Position numbers and translations under genes: made by a program. 64,000 nucleotides of DNA from Aromatoleum toluolicum (GTDB lineage Bacteria > Pseudomonadota > Gammaproteobacteria > Burkholderiales > Rhodocyclaceae): the NCBI RefSeq assembly GCF_012911005.2, contig NZ_WTVS01000002.1, positions 124,001 to 188,000 on the forward strand. Reading direction: 5' to 3'. The number at the start of each line of letters is the position of its first letter. Within the stretch, counting starts at the first letter, position 1. Below the pieces are notes generated by a model. The model was not told the origin of the DNA. It did not search any database and saw only the letters and a program-made list of their open reading frames with translations. Positions 46,481 to 55,737 of the stretch are shown piece by piece.

Positions 46481-47445
46481 ATGGACCGCACCGAGCGCTT
46501 CTATCATATCGACCGACTGCTCAACGAACGCCGCGTGGTGCCGGTCCAGACCTTCCTCGACGAACTCGAGGTCTCGCTCGCGACCTTCAAGCGTGACCTG
46601 GAATACCTCCGGGAACGCTTCAACGCCCCCATCGTCTGGGACCGCGACGCCGGCGGCTATCGCTTCGATGCGCCATTGTCCGGGCCACGTTACGAGTTGC
46701 CAGGCCTCTGGTTCAATGCCTCGGAAGTTTTCGCGCTGCTCACAATGCAGCAGCTCCTCAAAAACCTCGAACCAGGACTGCTTTCGCACCACGTCGAACC
46801 TCTTTTGACCCGGCTGCGCGCAATCATGGGCGAAGGAGACATTTCCGTTGAAGACATAGACAAGCGGATTCGCTTTCATCGGCAGGCCGCTCGGGCCCAC
46901 GATGCCAAGCACTTCACCCCCATTGCCACTGCAGTGCTGCAACGTCGTCGAATCACTATCGACCACTACGTGCGCACGCGTGACGAGACCGTTCGTCGCG
47001 AGGTCTCCCCGCAGCGCCTGACCTTCTACCGGGAGGCCTGGTACCTCGTGCCTGGTGTCACCTCCGCGAGGGACTCCGCAGCTTTGCCCTCGATGCAATC
47101 CGCGAGGTCACCCTCTCTACGGATAAGGCGAAGGAAGTCAGCGGCCGGGAGATACGCAAGGTTCTCGACGGAGGCTACGGCATTTTTTCAGGGAAAGAGG
47201 TGGAATGGGCTGAACTAGAGTTCACAGCCGAACAAGCGCGATGGGTCAGCCGCGAGGTCTGGCACCAGAACCAAAAGGGGCGATTTCAGGACGACGGGAC
47301 TTACCGGCTGCAGGTGCCGTTTAGCAACCCCACCGAACTCACGATGGATATCCTGCGTCATGTGCCGGCGGTGAAGGTCATCGAACCGGCATCGCTGCGG
47401 GAACGCGTGCGTCAGCAGCTTGAGCGAGGGATGCAGAATATTTAG
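46481..47445 (+). pseudogene. WYL-domain transcriptional regulator, frameshifted
   Basis: The first part has an HTH (TERFYHIDRLLNERRVVPVQTFLDELEVSLATFKRDLEYL) and the start of a WYL domain (FYREAWYLV). Near 47050 the expected LVAWCHLREGLRSFALDAIREV continues only in another frame, as if one G were missing in CTCGTG-CCTGGTG. The new frame runs on through the WCX end to 47445. Either a real mutation or a base-call error; with the base restored the protein would be about 321 residues, the normal family length. Confidence 0.8.
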
Positions 47446-47613
47446 GACGCCCCATCCCGCGAGCAACTCAGCTACCAGAATCTCTCCGCACCGTCCAAAG
47501 GAGTGGGGCATCACGCAGACACGCACCGGGCGTCGTCATCCACATCATCCTGCTCAATGACGCACAGCCCTGAGCTGGAACCGTTCGGAATCCCGTTGGA
47601 GGAACCTTCCACA

Positions 47614-48027
47614 ATGACCAAGCGCAGTCGAGCGACGGCTGTCGTCGAACACGAGGGTCGAATTGTCCTTACCGAAACGCGTCATGGACTGATTCTTCTC
47701 CCCGGTGGGGGCATCAATCGCGGTGAACCGCCACTTGCGGCTGCAGTTCGGGAACTCGACGAAGAGACCGGTTTGGTCGCAACTCAGGGCATCTACCTGT
47801 TCGAGCACGAATCGCCTTCGAACCGCCATTTTGTGTTTTGGCTATCGGCCACTGGAGCACCGACTCCACGTGACGATGCCGTCGCACTCCACTTCCTTGC
47901 CCGCGACGAGCAGCCTGGCCCGCTGCGATTGTCACCTGCGACGCATGAAATCCTCCGCAAATACCTTGCGTTGACGAATGCGAATCGCGACTTGTTTGCG
48001 ATGCTTGCCGCACTCGAAGCTGGATAG
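47614..48027 (+). CDS. NUDIX hydrolase
   Basis: A 137-residue protein starting MTKRSRATAVVEHEGRIVL. The Nudix box GGGINRGEPPLAAAVRELDEETGL fits Gx5Ex7REUxEExGU exactly. It should hydrolyse a nucleoside diphosphate linked to another moiety; the substrate is unknown. GGAGGA lies 9 bp before the start. Confidence 0.9.
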   Translation: MTKRSRATAVVEHEGRIVLTETRHGLILLPGGGINRGEPPLAAAVRELDEETGLVATQGIYLFEHESPSNRHFVFWLSATGAPTPRDDAVALHFLARDEQPGPLRLSPATHEILRKYLALTNANRDLFAMLAALEAG

Positions 48028-48058
48028 ATTGGCGACACGCCTCCAATCCTGGCCCATC

Positions 48059-48987
48059 TCACGGACTTGTGACCTCGTCGATGACCACAACATCGTTCTT
48101 CACGCCGTAGAGCACCTGCCCGGCGGGTGCCACCAAGGCGGCGGACTCACAATGAGCGGCTTGGTCATCGAAAAAGAAGTCGGGCTCGAATTCGTTCAGA
48201 AAAGGACCTTTGGGGAGCCCCCCGAGGAACATCGCCTCGTCGACGCCGATGTCCCAGGCCATCAGCGTCCGGATGGCGCGCTCATGCGCAGGAGCACTCC
48301 GCGCCGTCACCAAGGCGGTGCGAATCCGCATCGGCACACCGGCACCGACACTCTGCAACTGGTGTAACGCCGCAAGAAATGGTTTGAAGGGACCTGGCGG
48401 AAGAGGAATCTTGGCCTTCGCGACCTCGTGGGCCTGAAACTGACTCAAGTCGCCGAGATGGAAGATGCGCTCGGCCTCGTCGCTGAACAAGACCGAGTCG
48501 CCGTCGAAGGCAATCCGAATTTCCCCAGGATTCCGTTGCGCGTCAGCAACCGACTGCGGATACACCTGCGCGGCGGGAAAATGGTGATTGAGCGCCTCGC
48601 GGACGTCCTCACCGTTTGCGGACAGGAAGAGGTTTGCATTGAGCGGCTTGAGATAGCGATGCGGCGGCGCCCCCCGCGTAAAGATACCGCGCTCGAGCGT
48701 GAGCCCATGGTGCGTCGCCGAGGCGAAGACGCGCAGGCCACTTGCCGGGTCATTGCGCGAGAGAATTGCCACCTCCACGCGCTGCTGGTCGGGCGTATTG
48801 AAGGCAAGCAGTTTCTTGATGAGGGCGAAGGCAACACCCGGTTCAGCCGGCTGGTCGAGACGCTCGAGTTGCAATTTCATGTAGCGGCTATCGTCGGCCG
48901 CATCGAATACCTCGTTCTCATCCTGAAGTCGAACAGGGCACGCGAAGAGATGGCCACGACCAGTTTGCCATCCAGGGATGCGGGCAT
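48059..48987 (-). pseudogene. 5'-nucleotidase (PF06189-type), frameshifted
   Basis: The protein should begin MPASLDGKLVVAISSRALFD at ATG 48987, after GGAGG. Near 48927 the frame breaks; the continuation LQDENEVFDAADDSRYMKLQLERL is in another frame and runs to 48059. One missing base in GACTTCAG restores the join. Downstream motifs such as RIAFDGDSVLFSDEAERIF and FFFDDQAAHCESA fit the cytosolic 5'-nucleotidase family. Real mutation or sequencing error. Confidence 0.75.
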
Positions 48988-49425
48988 TACAAACCTCCAA
49001 CTGTTTGTTCTCGACACACAGCGGGCACGCAATCGTGACATGGAAGTAGGTTCTGAACCGTAACCTGCCGCCGCCGCACATGCATCTTTGACGGATTGCT
49101 CCAAGAATACGGCACACGGTAGCTCGGCACATGAGCCTCCCCGCGCCTTCGTACCCATGTTTTGAACTCTCGGTCTTCGGCCGACGGCCAAAGTTCGGCG
49201 AACTCAGCAATTCTTCATACTGTACTTTGACGTCGGAGAGCCCGCCTACTCACCATAACCGCGGCGCTCGCTAGGAGCTTGAACAGTCGTTGCCCACCTA
49301 CTGCAACCGACTCTCACCGGACGTTCAACCCAGTTGATGCTAGACACCAGCTTACTATCTAACGCCCTACGGCCATAAACCAGTTGTGGCGACCGAGAAT
49401 AGCTCGGCCATGACAGCTTTCGCTG

Positions 49426-50055
49426 TCACTCCCTCGCAAAGTGCCAAATATCCTCATTTTCGTGGTGTACCAGTAGCCTTTCCGCAAGGATTTTTCCCAC
49501 GTGGGAAAAATAGTTGCCGGTCTTGCTGGAAGTGTAGGCTTCGTGGCAATCGAGAAATTTCCCTCTAGCAATTGACGCATGGAGAAGCGGAACAATCGTC
49601 TTGGGCGGCGAACTTCGTTCATGAAACTCCTTGGCGAGACCCTTTACAGTCCAACTCGTATACCTTTTGAATTTCTCATTCTCCACCGGAAGTTCAATTG
49701 CTCGACGGCAAAATTCAAATGCAAAACCTCCAAACGTAAGAATCAGCTTAGGGCGACTTCTCGAAAAACGTTCTCTGAAACTGCAAAGGCGTTTTTCCAG
49801 ACGCGCCCATTCCGCTTCAGTTGAAGGCCGAAGGCGATGATTGGATATGGCATTGCGAATATGGATTTTCGAACAATCTACGCGACGACCAGCGCTAAAT
49901 GCATACCCCTGTATCTCATTGAGAATCGGAGTCCAAATACTATGTCGAGTGGGATGCTTTGGGTCAAGCGCAACATCAAGTTCTTTGGACCATCCTTGCG
50001 GATTTGAGTCCCCAATCAACCAGACGCTACTTGAAATGTCGCCACTAGATTTCAT
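49426..50055 (-). CDS. Uracil-DNA glycosylase superfamily-like protein
   Basis: A 209-residue protein. SVWLIGDSNPQGW, KLILTFGGFAFEFC and IVPLLHASIARGKF match in order the GEAPG-like, central and HPS-like motifs of the UDG fold, with changes in the catalytic positions (GDSNP, LLHAS). It is encoded in visibly AT-richer DNA than its surroundings. The role is unknown; UDG-like proteins occur in defence and counter-defence settings. It starts 104 bp downstream of the next minus-strand gene. Confidence 0.55.
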   Translation of the reverse strand: MKSSGDISSSVWLIGDSNPQGWSKELDVALDPKHPTRHSIWTPILNEIQGYAFSAGRRVDCSKIHIRNAISNHRLRPSTEAEWARLEKRLCSFRERFSRSRPKLILTFGGFAFEFCRRAIELPVENEKFKRYTSWTVKGLAKEFHERSSPPKTIVPLLHASIARGKFLDCHEAYTSSKTGNYFSHVGKILAERLLVHHENEDIWHFARE

Positions 50056-50158
50056 GAATTATCTCTATCAAAATGATAGCCGACCGCATCATTTATAACC
50101 ACACGGGAGTCTCTCTACATTTGACGAGCCAAGCGATTACTCATTAGCTGCAGTAGAA

Positions 50159-50671
50159 TCAGGCTTCCTTCTTGAAGAGACGAGTAAATTCCTTCTGGGC
50201 TTCGCGTGGGAGGATGCGGTACATCGTTAGCAGGGCGTCGGCCAAACGATTCGGTGCCGTATCTTCCGAAGCATTATCGAGTATCCCCACGCGGATGACC
50301 GAAACGCGAGCGAGTGAGCTGGGTTTCTTGGCAAAGTTTGCCAAATATTCGTTAAGCCCCTCCATCAACTCATTGCGTTCGGGGCCTGCGGACACTTCAG
50401 CGAACCAACCCCGCAGGGCGGCTTCAGTTTTTCTGCCATCCATTTGGACGTTATTGGCGTCGTAGTCTTCCGCAGTTAGGCCTATATAGCCTACCCACTT
50501 TGAGGGTGCGTACAGCGTTCGCCCGTTCTCCTTCAATACGAACCATGAGCGAAAATGACTTAAGGTTCTGACTAACTCGTTGTCGCGACTGTTAGCCTCA
50601 ATTTCTTGCTGAAAGGTACGGATGTTATCGACGGCTTGTTCAGCCTTTGTGACGATTCGGAGAGTGGGCAC
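50159..50671 (-). CDS. Unknown protein, partner of the UDG-like gene by position
   Basis: A 170-residue protein starting MPTLRIVTKAEQAVDNIRTFQQEIEANSRDNELVRTLSHFRSWFVL. SHFRSWFVLKENGRTLYAPSKWVGYIGL looks like a small domain of unknown role seen before nuclease domains; the rest is helical. It shares the AT-richer composition of the next gene. Confidence 0.6.
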   Translation of the reverse strand: MPTLRIVTKAEQAVDNIRTFQQEIEANSRDNELVRTLSHFRSWFVLKENGRTLYAPSKWVGYIGLTAEDYDANNVQMDGRKTEAALRGWFAEVSAGPERNELMEGLNEYLANFAKKPSSLARVSVIRVGILDNASEDTAPNRLADALLTMYRILPREAQKEFTRLFKKEA

Positions 50672-50746
50672 TGGATACCTCTTGGCAAGAAATACATGTA
50701 ATCAATGAGCCGCACGGGACATTGAACACATTATTTCGCACCCCGT

Positions 50747-50772
50747 TGCAATGTGTCAACCGACACATTGCA
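50747..50772. promoter_or_regulatory. 11-bp inverted repeat upstream of the 50671 gene
   Basis: TGCAATGTGTC (50747-50757) and GACACATTGCA (50762-50772) are perfectly inverted around AACC. CACATTG-type motifs also appear nearby. Likely an operator for the leftward gene pair. Confidence 0.55.
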
Positions 50773-51274
50773 CACATTCGTGTTCGCTAACCGCTTGATA
50801 GCCCTTGAGGTGGATTTCGGGCCCAGCAATAGATGTCTCTCACCGATGAGTGGGCACTAATGACCGATGCCGACAACGGACCGCCCCTGCCGGAGCCATC
50901 GTAGGCTTGCAGCGGCTCGTTTCGGGAGAGAACGCATCCACCATCCGTGGGCCAAGTTCTTCTGCAAGTACGACTTCGTTTAAGCCGGTTGCTCTTCGAA
51001 TTGCTTTGTTTCAAGCCGAACACGACGCGCGCCCAGCAGGTCACCTTCGAAAATCTAGTAGCCCGAACCGCTGACCGAAGTCGATTTGTAGCCCATCTCA
51101 TGAAGTGCCTTAAGGGCAGCAGCGAAAGGCTCAGCACGTCCGGACGCGCCCTTACCTACAGGAGTCGCACTCAGCGAGTGCCTCGTGGAAATCCCGTCGC
51201 GAACATCTCAGTTGCGCCACGTGGAGCCTCCGGAGGACTAGCCGGGGTGACCGTTGGTACCTTGACCTCGCGAG
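50773..51274. other. Gap with possible gene remnant
   Basis: No intact gene. A minus-strand frame about 51060-51210 (EPFAAALKALHEMGYKSTSVSGSGY) ends at a stop but has no start codon, suggesting the 3' end of a lost gene. Confidence 0.3.
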
Positions 51275-51622
51275 TCATTCCCAGCGTGCTGGAACGACTG
51301 CGATATTCGAACCATCGACCACGAGGAACACCCGGTCGTTGCTCCCCAACCCTTCGTCTGTAAGGAGGTGGGCGAGCCTTGTCTCGGTCCCGTCGGCCGC
51401 AACCACGTCGGGGCAAATCCAAACATAGAGGTTGTGTTCGGTTGCCCGAAGCCCGGCCCGATAGAGACGGCGGCCAATACGGAGTACGACTGGTATCCGT
51501 TCCCCTTTGCGATGCGGCATGCCATGAGCGCGGTCCGCCCGCACGTGAATTTCCATGCGCTCGGTTCCGTCCGCGTACTGGCTTCCAAGCCCGCGCACGA
51601 CACCGTCAATGATGATAGCCAT
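51275..51622 (-). CDS. Unknown small protein of the HEPN-LOTUS operon
   Basis: A 115-residue strand-rich protein (MAIIIDGVVRGLGSQYADGTERMEIHVRADRAHGMPHRKGERIPVVLRIG...). Third gene of a leftward set, 8 bp after the HEPN-LOTUS stop. No family recognised. Confidence 0.6.
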   Translation of the reverse strand: MAIIIDGVVRGLGSQYADGTERMEIHVRADRAHGMPHRKGERIPVVLRIGRRLYRAGLRATEHNLYVWICPDVVAADGTETRLAHLLTDEGLGSNDRVFLVVDGSNIAVVPARWE

Positions 51623-51630
51623 CGCCCCTC

Positions 51631-52572
51631 CTATTGCTCACCAGTCTCACCGAACTCCAGCGAGATTCCGGGCTTCATCCGATAGAACACGCGGACGCCT
51701 CCCTTTTCCGTCGGTTCTTCGACCAGGTCGAACAGTTCGGTCGCGACAATCAAGGCCTTCAGGCTCTTGTAGCCGCAGCGCTCCTTGAGGGCCTTCGTCT
51801 CCTCCGGAGCATGCAGTCGTAACAGGTTTCCCGCGGTGTTGAGCAGAACGTAGCCGTCGTCACGCCCCATCTTCTGTGCGATGTCGCCGAGCAGCAAAAC
51901 AGGTCGACTATGCCGCAGGTCGGTGAGCGAAAAGTGCTTCGCCCATTCGCCCGACAACAGGAATTCACCTGTCTGACGCCAACCATCCTCCAACGCACCC
52001 ACAAGGCTCTTCAAGTGCTCGAACTCGGGGAGAACGTTCGCTCGCTGTCGGTCGAGGTACTCATCCGCTGCTCGCATGCTTTCCATCGACATCAAGTCCC
52101 AGCGTGGGAGGAAGTGGTGGACCAGTTCATTGCGTTCAGCCACCGCGGCCGCTAGTGCCGATTTCCGTTCTTCGTAATACGCGTTATCAACCTCCAGCCC
52201 GAATCCGATGGAAAACCAGAGGCCAGCGAGGTCATCCGGCGCTTCACGCGGTCGCCCCTTGTCAGTCAGGGCATCCTCGAGAAACGCCCCGACCAAATTG
52301 CCCATGGTCTGCTTTTCGACTCTTTCCTCCTGCCTCTTCTGTTTCGCATGCAGCTCGTGTACGTAACCTGCCAGCGAGCTTTTGGCGATGAGGAGCTTGA
52401 GCATTCGCTCGATTTGCTGGAAGAGCAGGAGATTCCGGCCCATCTTGCGCATAACCTCATTGCGCATCGCCTCGTGCTCCGCATCCACGACAGGAGGGGG
52501 CGAGGCTTCGGTCACGGGCTCAGCGGGGGCGAGCTGAACCACGAAGGTCATGCTGGAATCACTGTCCGCCAT
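51631..52572 (-). CDS. HEPN-like and OST-HTH/LOTUS domain protein
   Basis: A 313-residue protein; start MADSDSSMTFVV at 52572 (GAGGG upstream), with 52590 as an alternative. The helical N-terminal two thirds contain AERNELVHHFLPRWD, which fits the HEPN RNase motif RNxxxH. The C-terminal 65 residues (DDGYVLLNTAGNLLRLHAPEETKALKERCGYKSLKALIVATELFDLVE) are an OST-HTH/LOTUS RNA-binding fold. Together they suggest an RNA-targeting protein, possibly a nuclease acting in stress or phage defence. It sits between a pRiA4b-ORF3 gene and a small unknown gene. Confidence 0.72.
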   Translation of the reverse strand: MADSDSSMTFVVQLAPAEPVTEASPPPVVDAEHEAMRNEVMRKMGRNLLLFQQIERMLKLLIAKSSLAGYVHELHAKQKRQEERVEKQTMGNLVGAFLEDALTDKGRPREAPDDLAGLWFSIGFGLEVDNAYYEERKSALAAAVAERNELVHHFLPRWDLMSMESMRAADEYLDRQRANVLPEFEHLKSLVGALEDGWRQTGEFLLSGEWAKHFSLTDLRHSRPVLLLGDIAQKMGRDDGYVLLNTAGNLLRLHAPEETKALKERCGYKSLKALIVATELFDLVEEPTEKGGVRVFYRMKPGISLEFGETGEQ

Positions 52573-52580
52573 CTCATCCC

Positions 52581-53165
52581 TCACACCCATCTGTTCCAGG
52601 CCATCCGCAGGAGTGCAGCATTCGCCGCGATGCGGTCGAATCGCTCAGGGTCGAAGTCCGTACCGGCCCACGCCAGCCAATCCTGCGCCTCTTCGGACAT
52701 TCTGCGGGTGGTGATGGCCTCCACGAACTCCATATACGAATCCGCGCCACCGACATCCTCGGGCGGACAGGCGCGCTCGCCAGCTGCGACTTCGGCAACA
52801 CCATCTGGCTCACTGGGTTCCGGGTCGACGGCCTCGACGATGATGCGATGGCTCCAGCTGTCGCCGAAGTCGTATCGATAGACGAAATGGTCGCCCGCTT
52901 TGACCAGCTTTGAGAGTTTCGCGCGCCGCTCGTCGCTCACCGGGCGCTCCGGGTCGTCATCGGGGTGAGGAACCGCGAACACCTGCCCGGCAATCTCGAA
53001 TTCGTGGAGGTGGGCATCGGTCCACCCCATGGCAGCCTGAAGATAGTGATGCAGTTTCCCGAGGCTGACTGAACCATCAACCAGGATGCGTCGCCAGATG
53101 AGCGGCCGGACGCCCTCAAGCTCGATTCGCAACGTGTAGGTGTGGGTGAGATTTCGAGAAGACAT
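52581..53165 (-). CDS. Plasmid pRiA4b ORF-3 family protein
   Basis: A 194-residue protein: TYTLRIELEGVRPLIWRRILVDGSVSLGKLHHYLQAAMGW...HEFEIAG...FVYRYDFGDSWSHRIIVE is the clear signature of the pRiA4b ORF-3 family. The family is common on mobile elements; the function is unknown. First gene of the leftward three-gene set. Confidence 0.9.
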   Translation of the reverse strand: MSSRNLTHTYTLRIELEGVRPLIWRRILVDGSVSLGKLHHYLQAAMGWTDAHLHEFEIAGQVFAVPHPDDDPERPVSDERRAKLSKLVKAGDHFVYRYDFGDSWSHRIIVEAVDPEPSEPDGVAEVAAGERACPPEDVGGADSYMEFVEAITTRRMSEEAQDWLAWAGTDFDPERFDRIAANAALLRMAWNRWV

Positions 53166-53795
53166 GACCCATCCGCATGAAGAAATGATACGTACCTATT
53201 CTAGGCGGGAGCCGGACCTTACGGAGGTCAACTTTGGGTGGGCATGAATCGCTTCACGCGGCCTTGTATCCAAGTTGCGATATGAGGAGACGGGACCGCC
53301 AACCGCCCCACGAATGCTCAAGAAGACGCGCTGCGACTAAGCTCGTCTTGTTGCGGGGCTTGCTCCGCGGCGGTTCGGCGCATCGACGTGCCTGTCCGGC
53401 TGGAGCATCTTGCCCCGGGAAGCCACATACCCCGGGAAAACACCCATAAATACTTAGCCGCTAATAGGCATTAGGGGCAAAAAGCCGGTTTGCCATCCTG
53501 GTTCGAGGCAGGTGTGAACTGCGTCCAGAAAATGCACACAGCGCTTCAACGGAACAGCGGAACAGCGGAACAGGCTCATCTTCGGAACCGACTTCAAGGT
53601 GTTCACGCGACAACCGAGGTCGAGCTGGCCCTCCGCTCTTTTCCAGTCCTCGGCTGTGTGAACCAGAGGCTGCTGGTCGACCACTAATATCCCGTTGGTC
53701 GTAATGAATGAACTTATCACTTACGCACGCCCGTGGCATCATTCGACTTGCATTGCCCTCACCTATTGAATCAACTCCCGGCCCTCAACGTGACC
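53166..53795. other. Gap with 8-bp tandem repeat
   Basis: 630 bp with no supported gene. CGGAACAG is repeated three times at 53550-53573, an 8-bp tandem repeat like the unrelated one at 41429. Confidence 0.4.
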
Positions 53796-54263
53796 ATGAA
53801 CCTCCGCAGCTACAGCCTCCCGCAGCTCAAGCAACTCCGCACCCGAATCGAGAAAGAAATCGCCAAGCAGGCGTCAGCGGGGAAGGTATCCGTTCTCAAG
53901 AGGCTGCGAAAACTGGCCCACGAGCACGGGCTGTCACTCGAGGAAGTCCTTGGGGGCGCAGCCCCGGTCAAGGCGACGAAGGCAATACCCACGAGTGTGG
54001 CAACTCCGAAAGCGCCCCTACCTGTGAAATACCGGCACCCCTCGAAGCAGGACCTCGCGTGGTCCGGGCGTGGTCGCAAGCCGCAGTGGGTCGAAATGTG
54101 GCTCACTCAGGGCGGAGCCTTGGAAGCATTGTCCACGGCCGCGCAGAAGTTCGAGAAGAAACAGCAACGCAAGGCAATGGCCTCCCGGGAGAGCGAATCA
54201 GCACGCCCCGTTGTCGCATCGGAAAATGTTGCCCCTGCTGATGTCGCGGCCACGACCGAGTAA
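53796..54263 (+). CDS. H-NS family nucleoid protein
   Basis: A 155-residue protein starting MNLRSYSLPQLKQLRTRIEKEIAKQ, an N-terminal dimerisation coil. The C-terminal DNA-binding part has YRHPSKQDLAWSGRGRKPQWVEMWLTQGGALEAL, with an AWSGRGRKPxW motif typical of betaproteobacterial H-NS. Residues after about 120 form an extra Ala/Glu-rich tail. Carried on an island, it may silence foreign genes or help the element stay silent. The start could also be the nearby GTG. Confidence 0.88.
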   Translation: MNLRSYSLPQLKQLRTRIEKEIAKQASAGKVSVLKRLRKLAHEHGLSLEEVLGGAAPVKATKAIPTSVATPKAPLPVKYRHPSKQDLAWSGRGRKPQWVEMWLTQGGALEALSTAAQKFEKKQQRKAMASRESESARPVVASENVAPADVAATTE

Positions 54264-54293
54264 CCCAACTACCTTCTTTTCGCATACGGGAAC

Positions 54294-54563
54294 ATGGCGA
54301 TGACCCAAAGTTCAGGCGCTGCAAAACCTCGGAAACAGCCAGCACTGCGTTTCAAGAATGGTGAAGACGTCCGCGAGATACGCAGAAAGCTCGGTATGAA
54401 TCAAGCTGAATTCTGGAGCAAGCTTTCAGTGACGCAGTCCGGAGGCTCCCGATACGAATCGGGCCGAAGCATCCCTGGGCCAGTCCGCATGCTGTTGCAC
54501 ATGACCTATGGTACGGAGAAGCAAGCCACCGATTTGCTGGCTTGGCTCCGCGAGAGGTCATAG
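54294..54563 (+). CDS. XRE-type HTH protein
   Basis: An 89-residue protein. The HTH is [49 protein letters not shown]. It is a single domain, like small phage or TA regulators, between the H-NS and IHF genes. Confidence 0.75.
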   Translation: MAMTQSSGAAKPRKQPALRFKNGEDVREIRRKLGMNQAEFWSKLSVTQSGGSRYESGRSIPGPVRMLLHMTYGTEKQATDLLAWLRERS

Positions 54564-54586
54564 CCGATACGGGAACGCTAGACGAA

Positions 54587-54958
54587 ATGACTTTGACGAA
54601 AGCAGACCTCATTCAACTCATCGTCGACACCGTTGGTTTGAACAAGCGCGAAGCTGCGGACATGGTCGAAGCATTCTTCGAGGAGATTTCACGTGCGCTG
54701 GAGGCTGGCGATGACGTCAAACTGTCGGGCTTCGGCGGATTCCACCTTCGCGACAAGCCCGCACGCCCCGGTCGCAATCCGAAGACGGGCAAAACTGCGG
54801 TTGTCACCGCCCGTCGCGTGGTGACTTTTCATCCGAGCCAGAAGCTAAAGGTGGCGGTTCGCGGCCTTGCGAACCCTGACGATACAGCCCGGGGACCAGG
54901 CGAATTCGAGGCGGCGGAAGATAGTCGTACGCGCCGGACAGTTTGGGAGCCGGCTTAA
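54587..54958 (+). CDS. ihfA: IHF alpha-like DNA-bending protein
   Basis: A 123-residue protein starting [68 protein letters not shown], close to IHF alpha, with the DNA-contacting arm and the Pro in RPGRNPKTG. The C-terminus is longer than IHF alpha by about 25 polar residues. A second copy on a mobile element could assist site-specific recombination or control of the element itself. Confidence 0.9.
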   Translation: MTLTKADLIQLIVDTVGLNKREAADMVEAFFEEISRALEAGDDVKLSGFGGFHLRDKPARPGRNPKTGKTAVVTARRVVTFHPSQKLKVAVRGLANPDDTARGPGEFEAAEDSRTRRTVWEPA

Positions 54959-55262
54959 GCGAAGGCCTGAGCCACTGGCGTTCGACCCAATGTGCCCGTC
55001 CTTCGATTAAAGACCACCTTCCTCGCCAGACCTCCGGGCAGTAGACATTGCCGCACCGCGGCTGGGAGGTGACCGAAAATGTGCCAGGCCCGTCCGAGTG
55101 TCGTGACGAGCCCGTCATCCCGAGCTGTTCACGCGGCAAGCCCACCGCAAACCACGCCACGGGTACCCGACGGGCGCCGATGGACGCCGCGAAGCATACC
55201 AACGAAGGCATAAATGGGCGCACACAAGAACAGTCCCGAGTGTAGCGGGAATCGCAAATAAC
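54959..55262. other. Gap before the hip operators
   Basis: 304 bp without a supported gene or obvious signal. Confidence 0.3.
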
Positions 55263-55390
55263 GTTCGTGAAATCGAGGTTTAATTGCGCAGCGCTCGAAA
55301 TTACGAGCACAACCTTGACACGACACTGAGCCATCACCACTATCGTTCGTAGTTTCGAGAATAAAGCCAAAGAGCCTCGTTTTTACGAAC
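55263..55390 (+). promoter_or_regulatory. Four operator copies before hipBA
   Basis: A 15-bp motif of the form GTTCGT-N4-TCGAG occurs at 55263-55277 (GTTCGTGAAATCGAG), inverted at 55294-55308, at 55345-55359 (GTTCGTAGTTTCGAG) and inverted at 55376-55390, right before the hipB start. They surround a TTGACA-like -35 (55315). HipB binds such repeats to repress its own operon. Confidence 0.75.
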
Positions 55391-55732
55391 ATGAAGGTCA
55401 GCCAGTCCGCCACTCTCTCGCCCCAGCTGCTGGAACAGAGCAAACAGCTCGGTCAACGTCTGGCCCGACTGCGCCTCGCCCGCCGCATCAAGCAGACCGA
55501 TGCTGCGGTGCGCGCGGGATTGTCCCGCAACACGGTTTACCGGCTCGAACGGGGCGACCCCGGACTCGCCATCGGCCAAGTGCTACGTTACCTCGACGCG
55601 ATTGCTCCAGGCAGCACGCTGCTGGACCTCCTGTCCGAGTCGGACCCGGCCCTTTTATCACTCAGGATTCGCGAGCAGTCCAAGCGCGTGCGCGACTTGA
55701 CGTCTTCCGAACTCGACGAGTTGGACTTCTAA
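55391..55732 (+). CDS. hipB: HipB-like antitoxin/repressor
   Basis: A 113-residue protein with an XRE HTH (LGQRLARLRLARRIKQTDAAVRAGLSRNTVYRLERGDPGLAIGQVLRYLDAI) and a C-terminal tail. It stands 5 bp before hipA and would neutralise HipA and repress the operon through the four upstream sites. Confidence 0.88.
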   Translation: MKVSQSATLSPQLLEQSKQLGQRLARLRLARRIKQTDAAVRAGLSRNTVYRLERGDPGLAIGQVLRYLDAIAPGSTLLDLLSESDPALLSLRIREQSKRVRDLTSSELDELDF

Positions 55733-55737
55733 CCACG

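Noticed and set aside
50787-51137. 116-codon minus-strand frame
   Set aside because: Another frame in the same place ends with a more protein-like C-terminus; neither has a convincing start.
53454-53742. 88- to 93-codon minus-strand frames
   Set aside because: No ribosome-binding site, no family motif and an internal 8-bp tandem repeat; not supported as genes.
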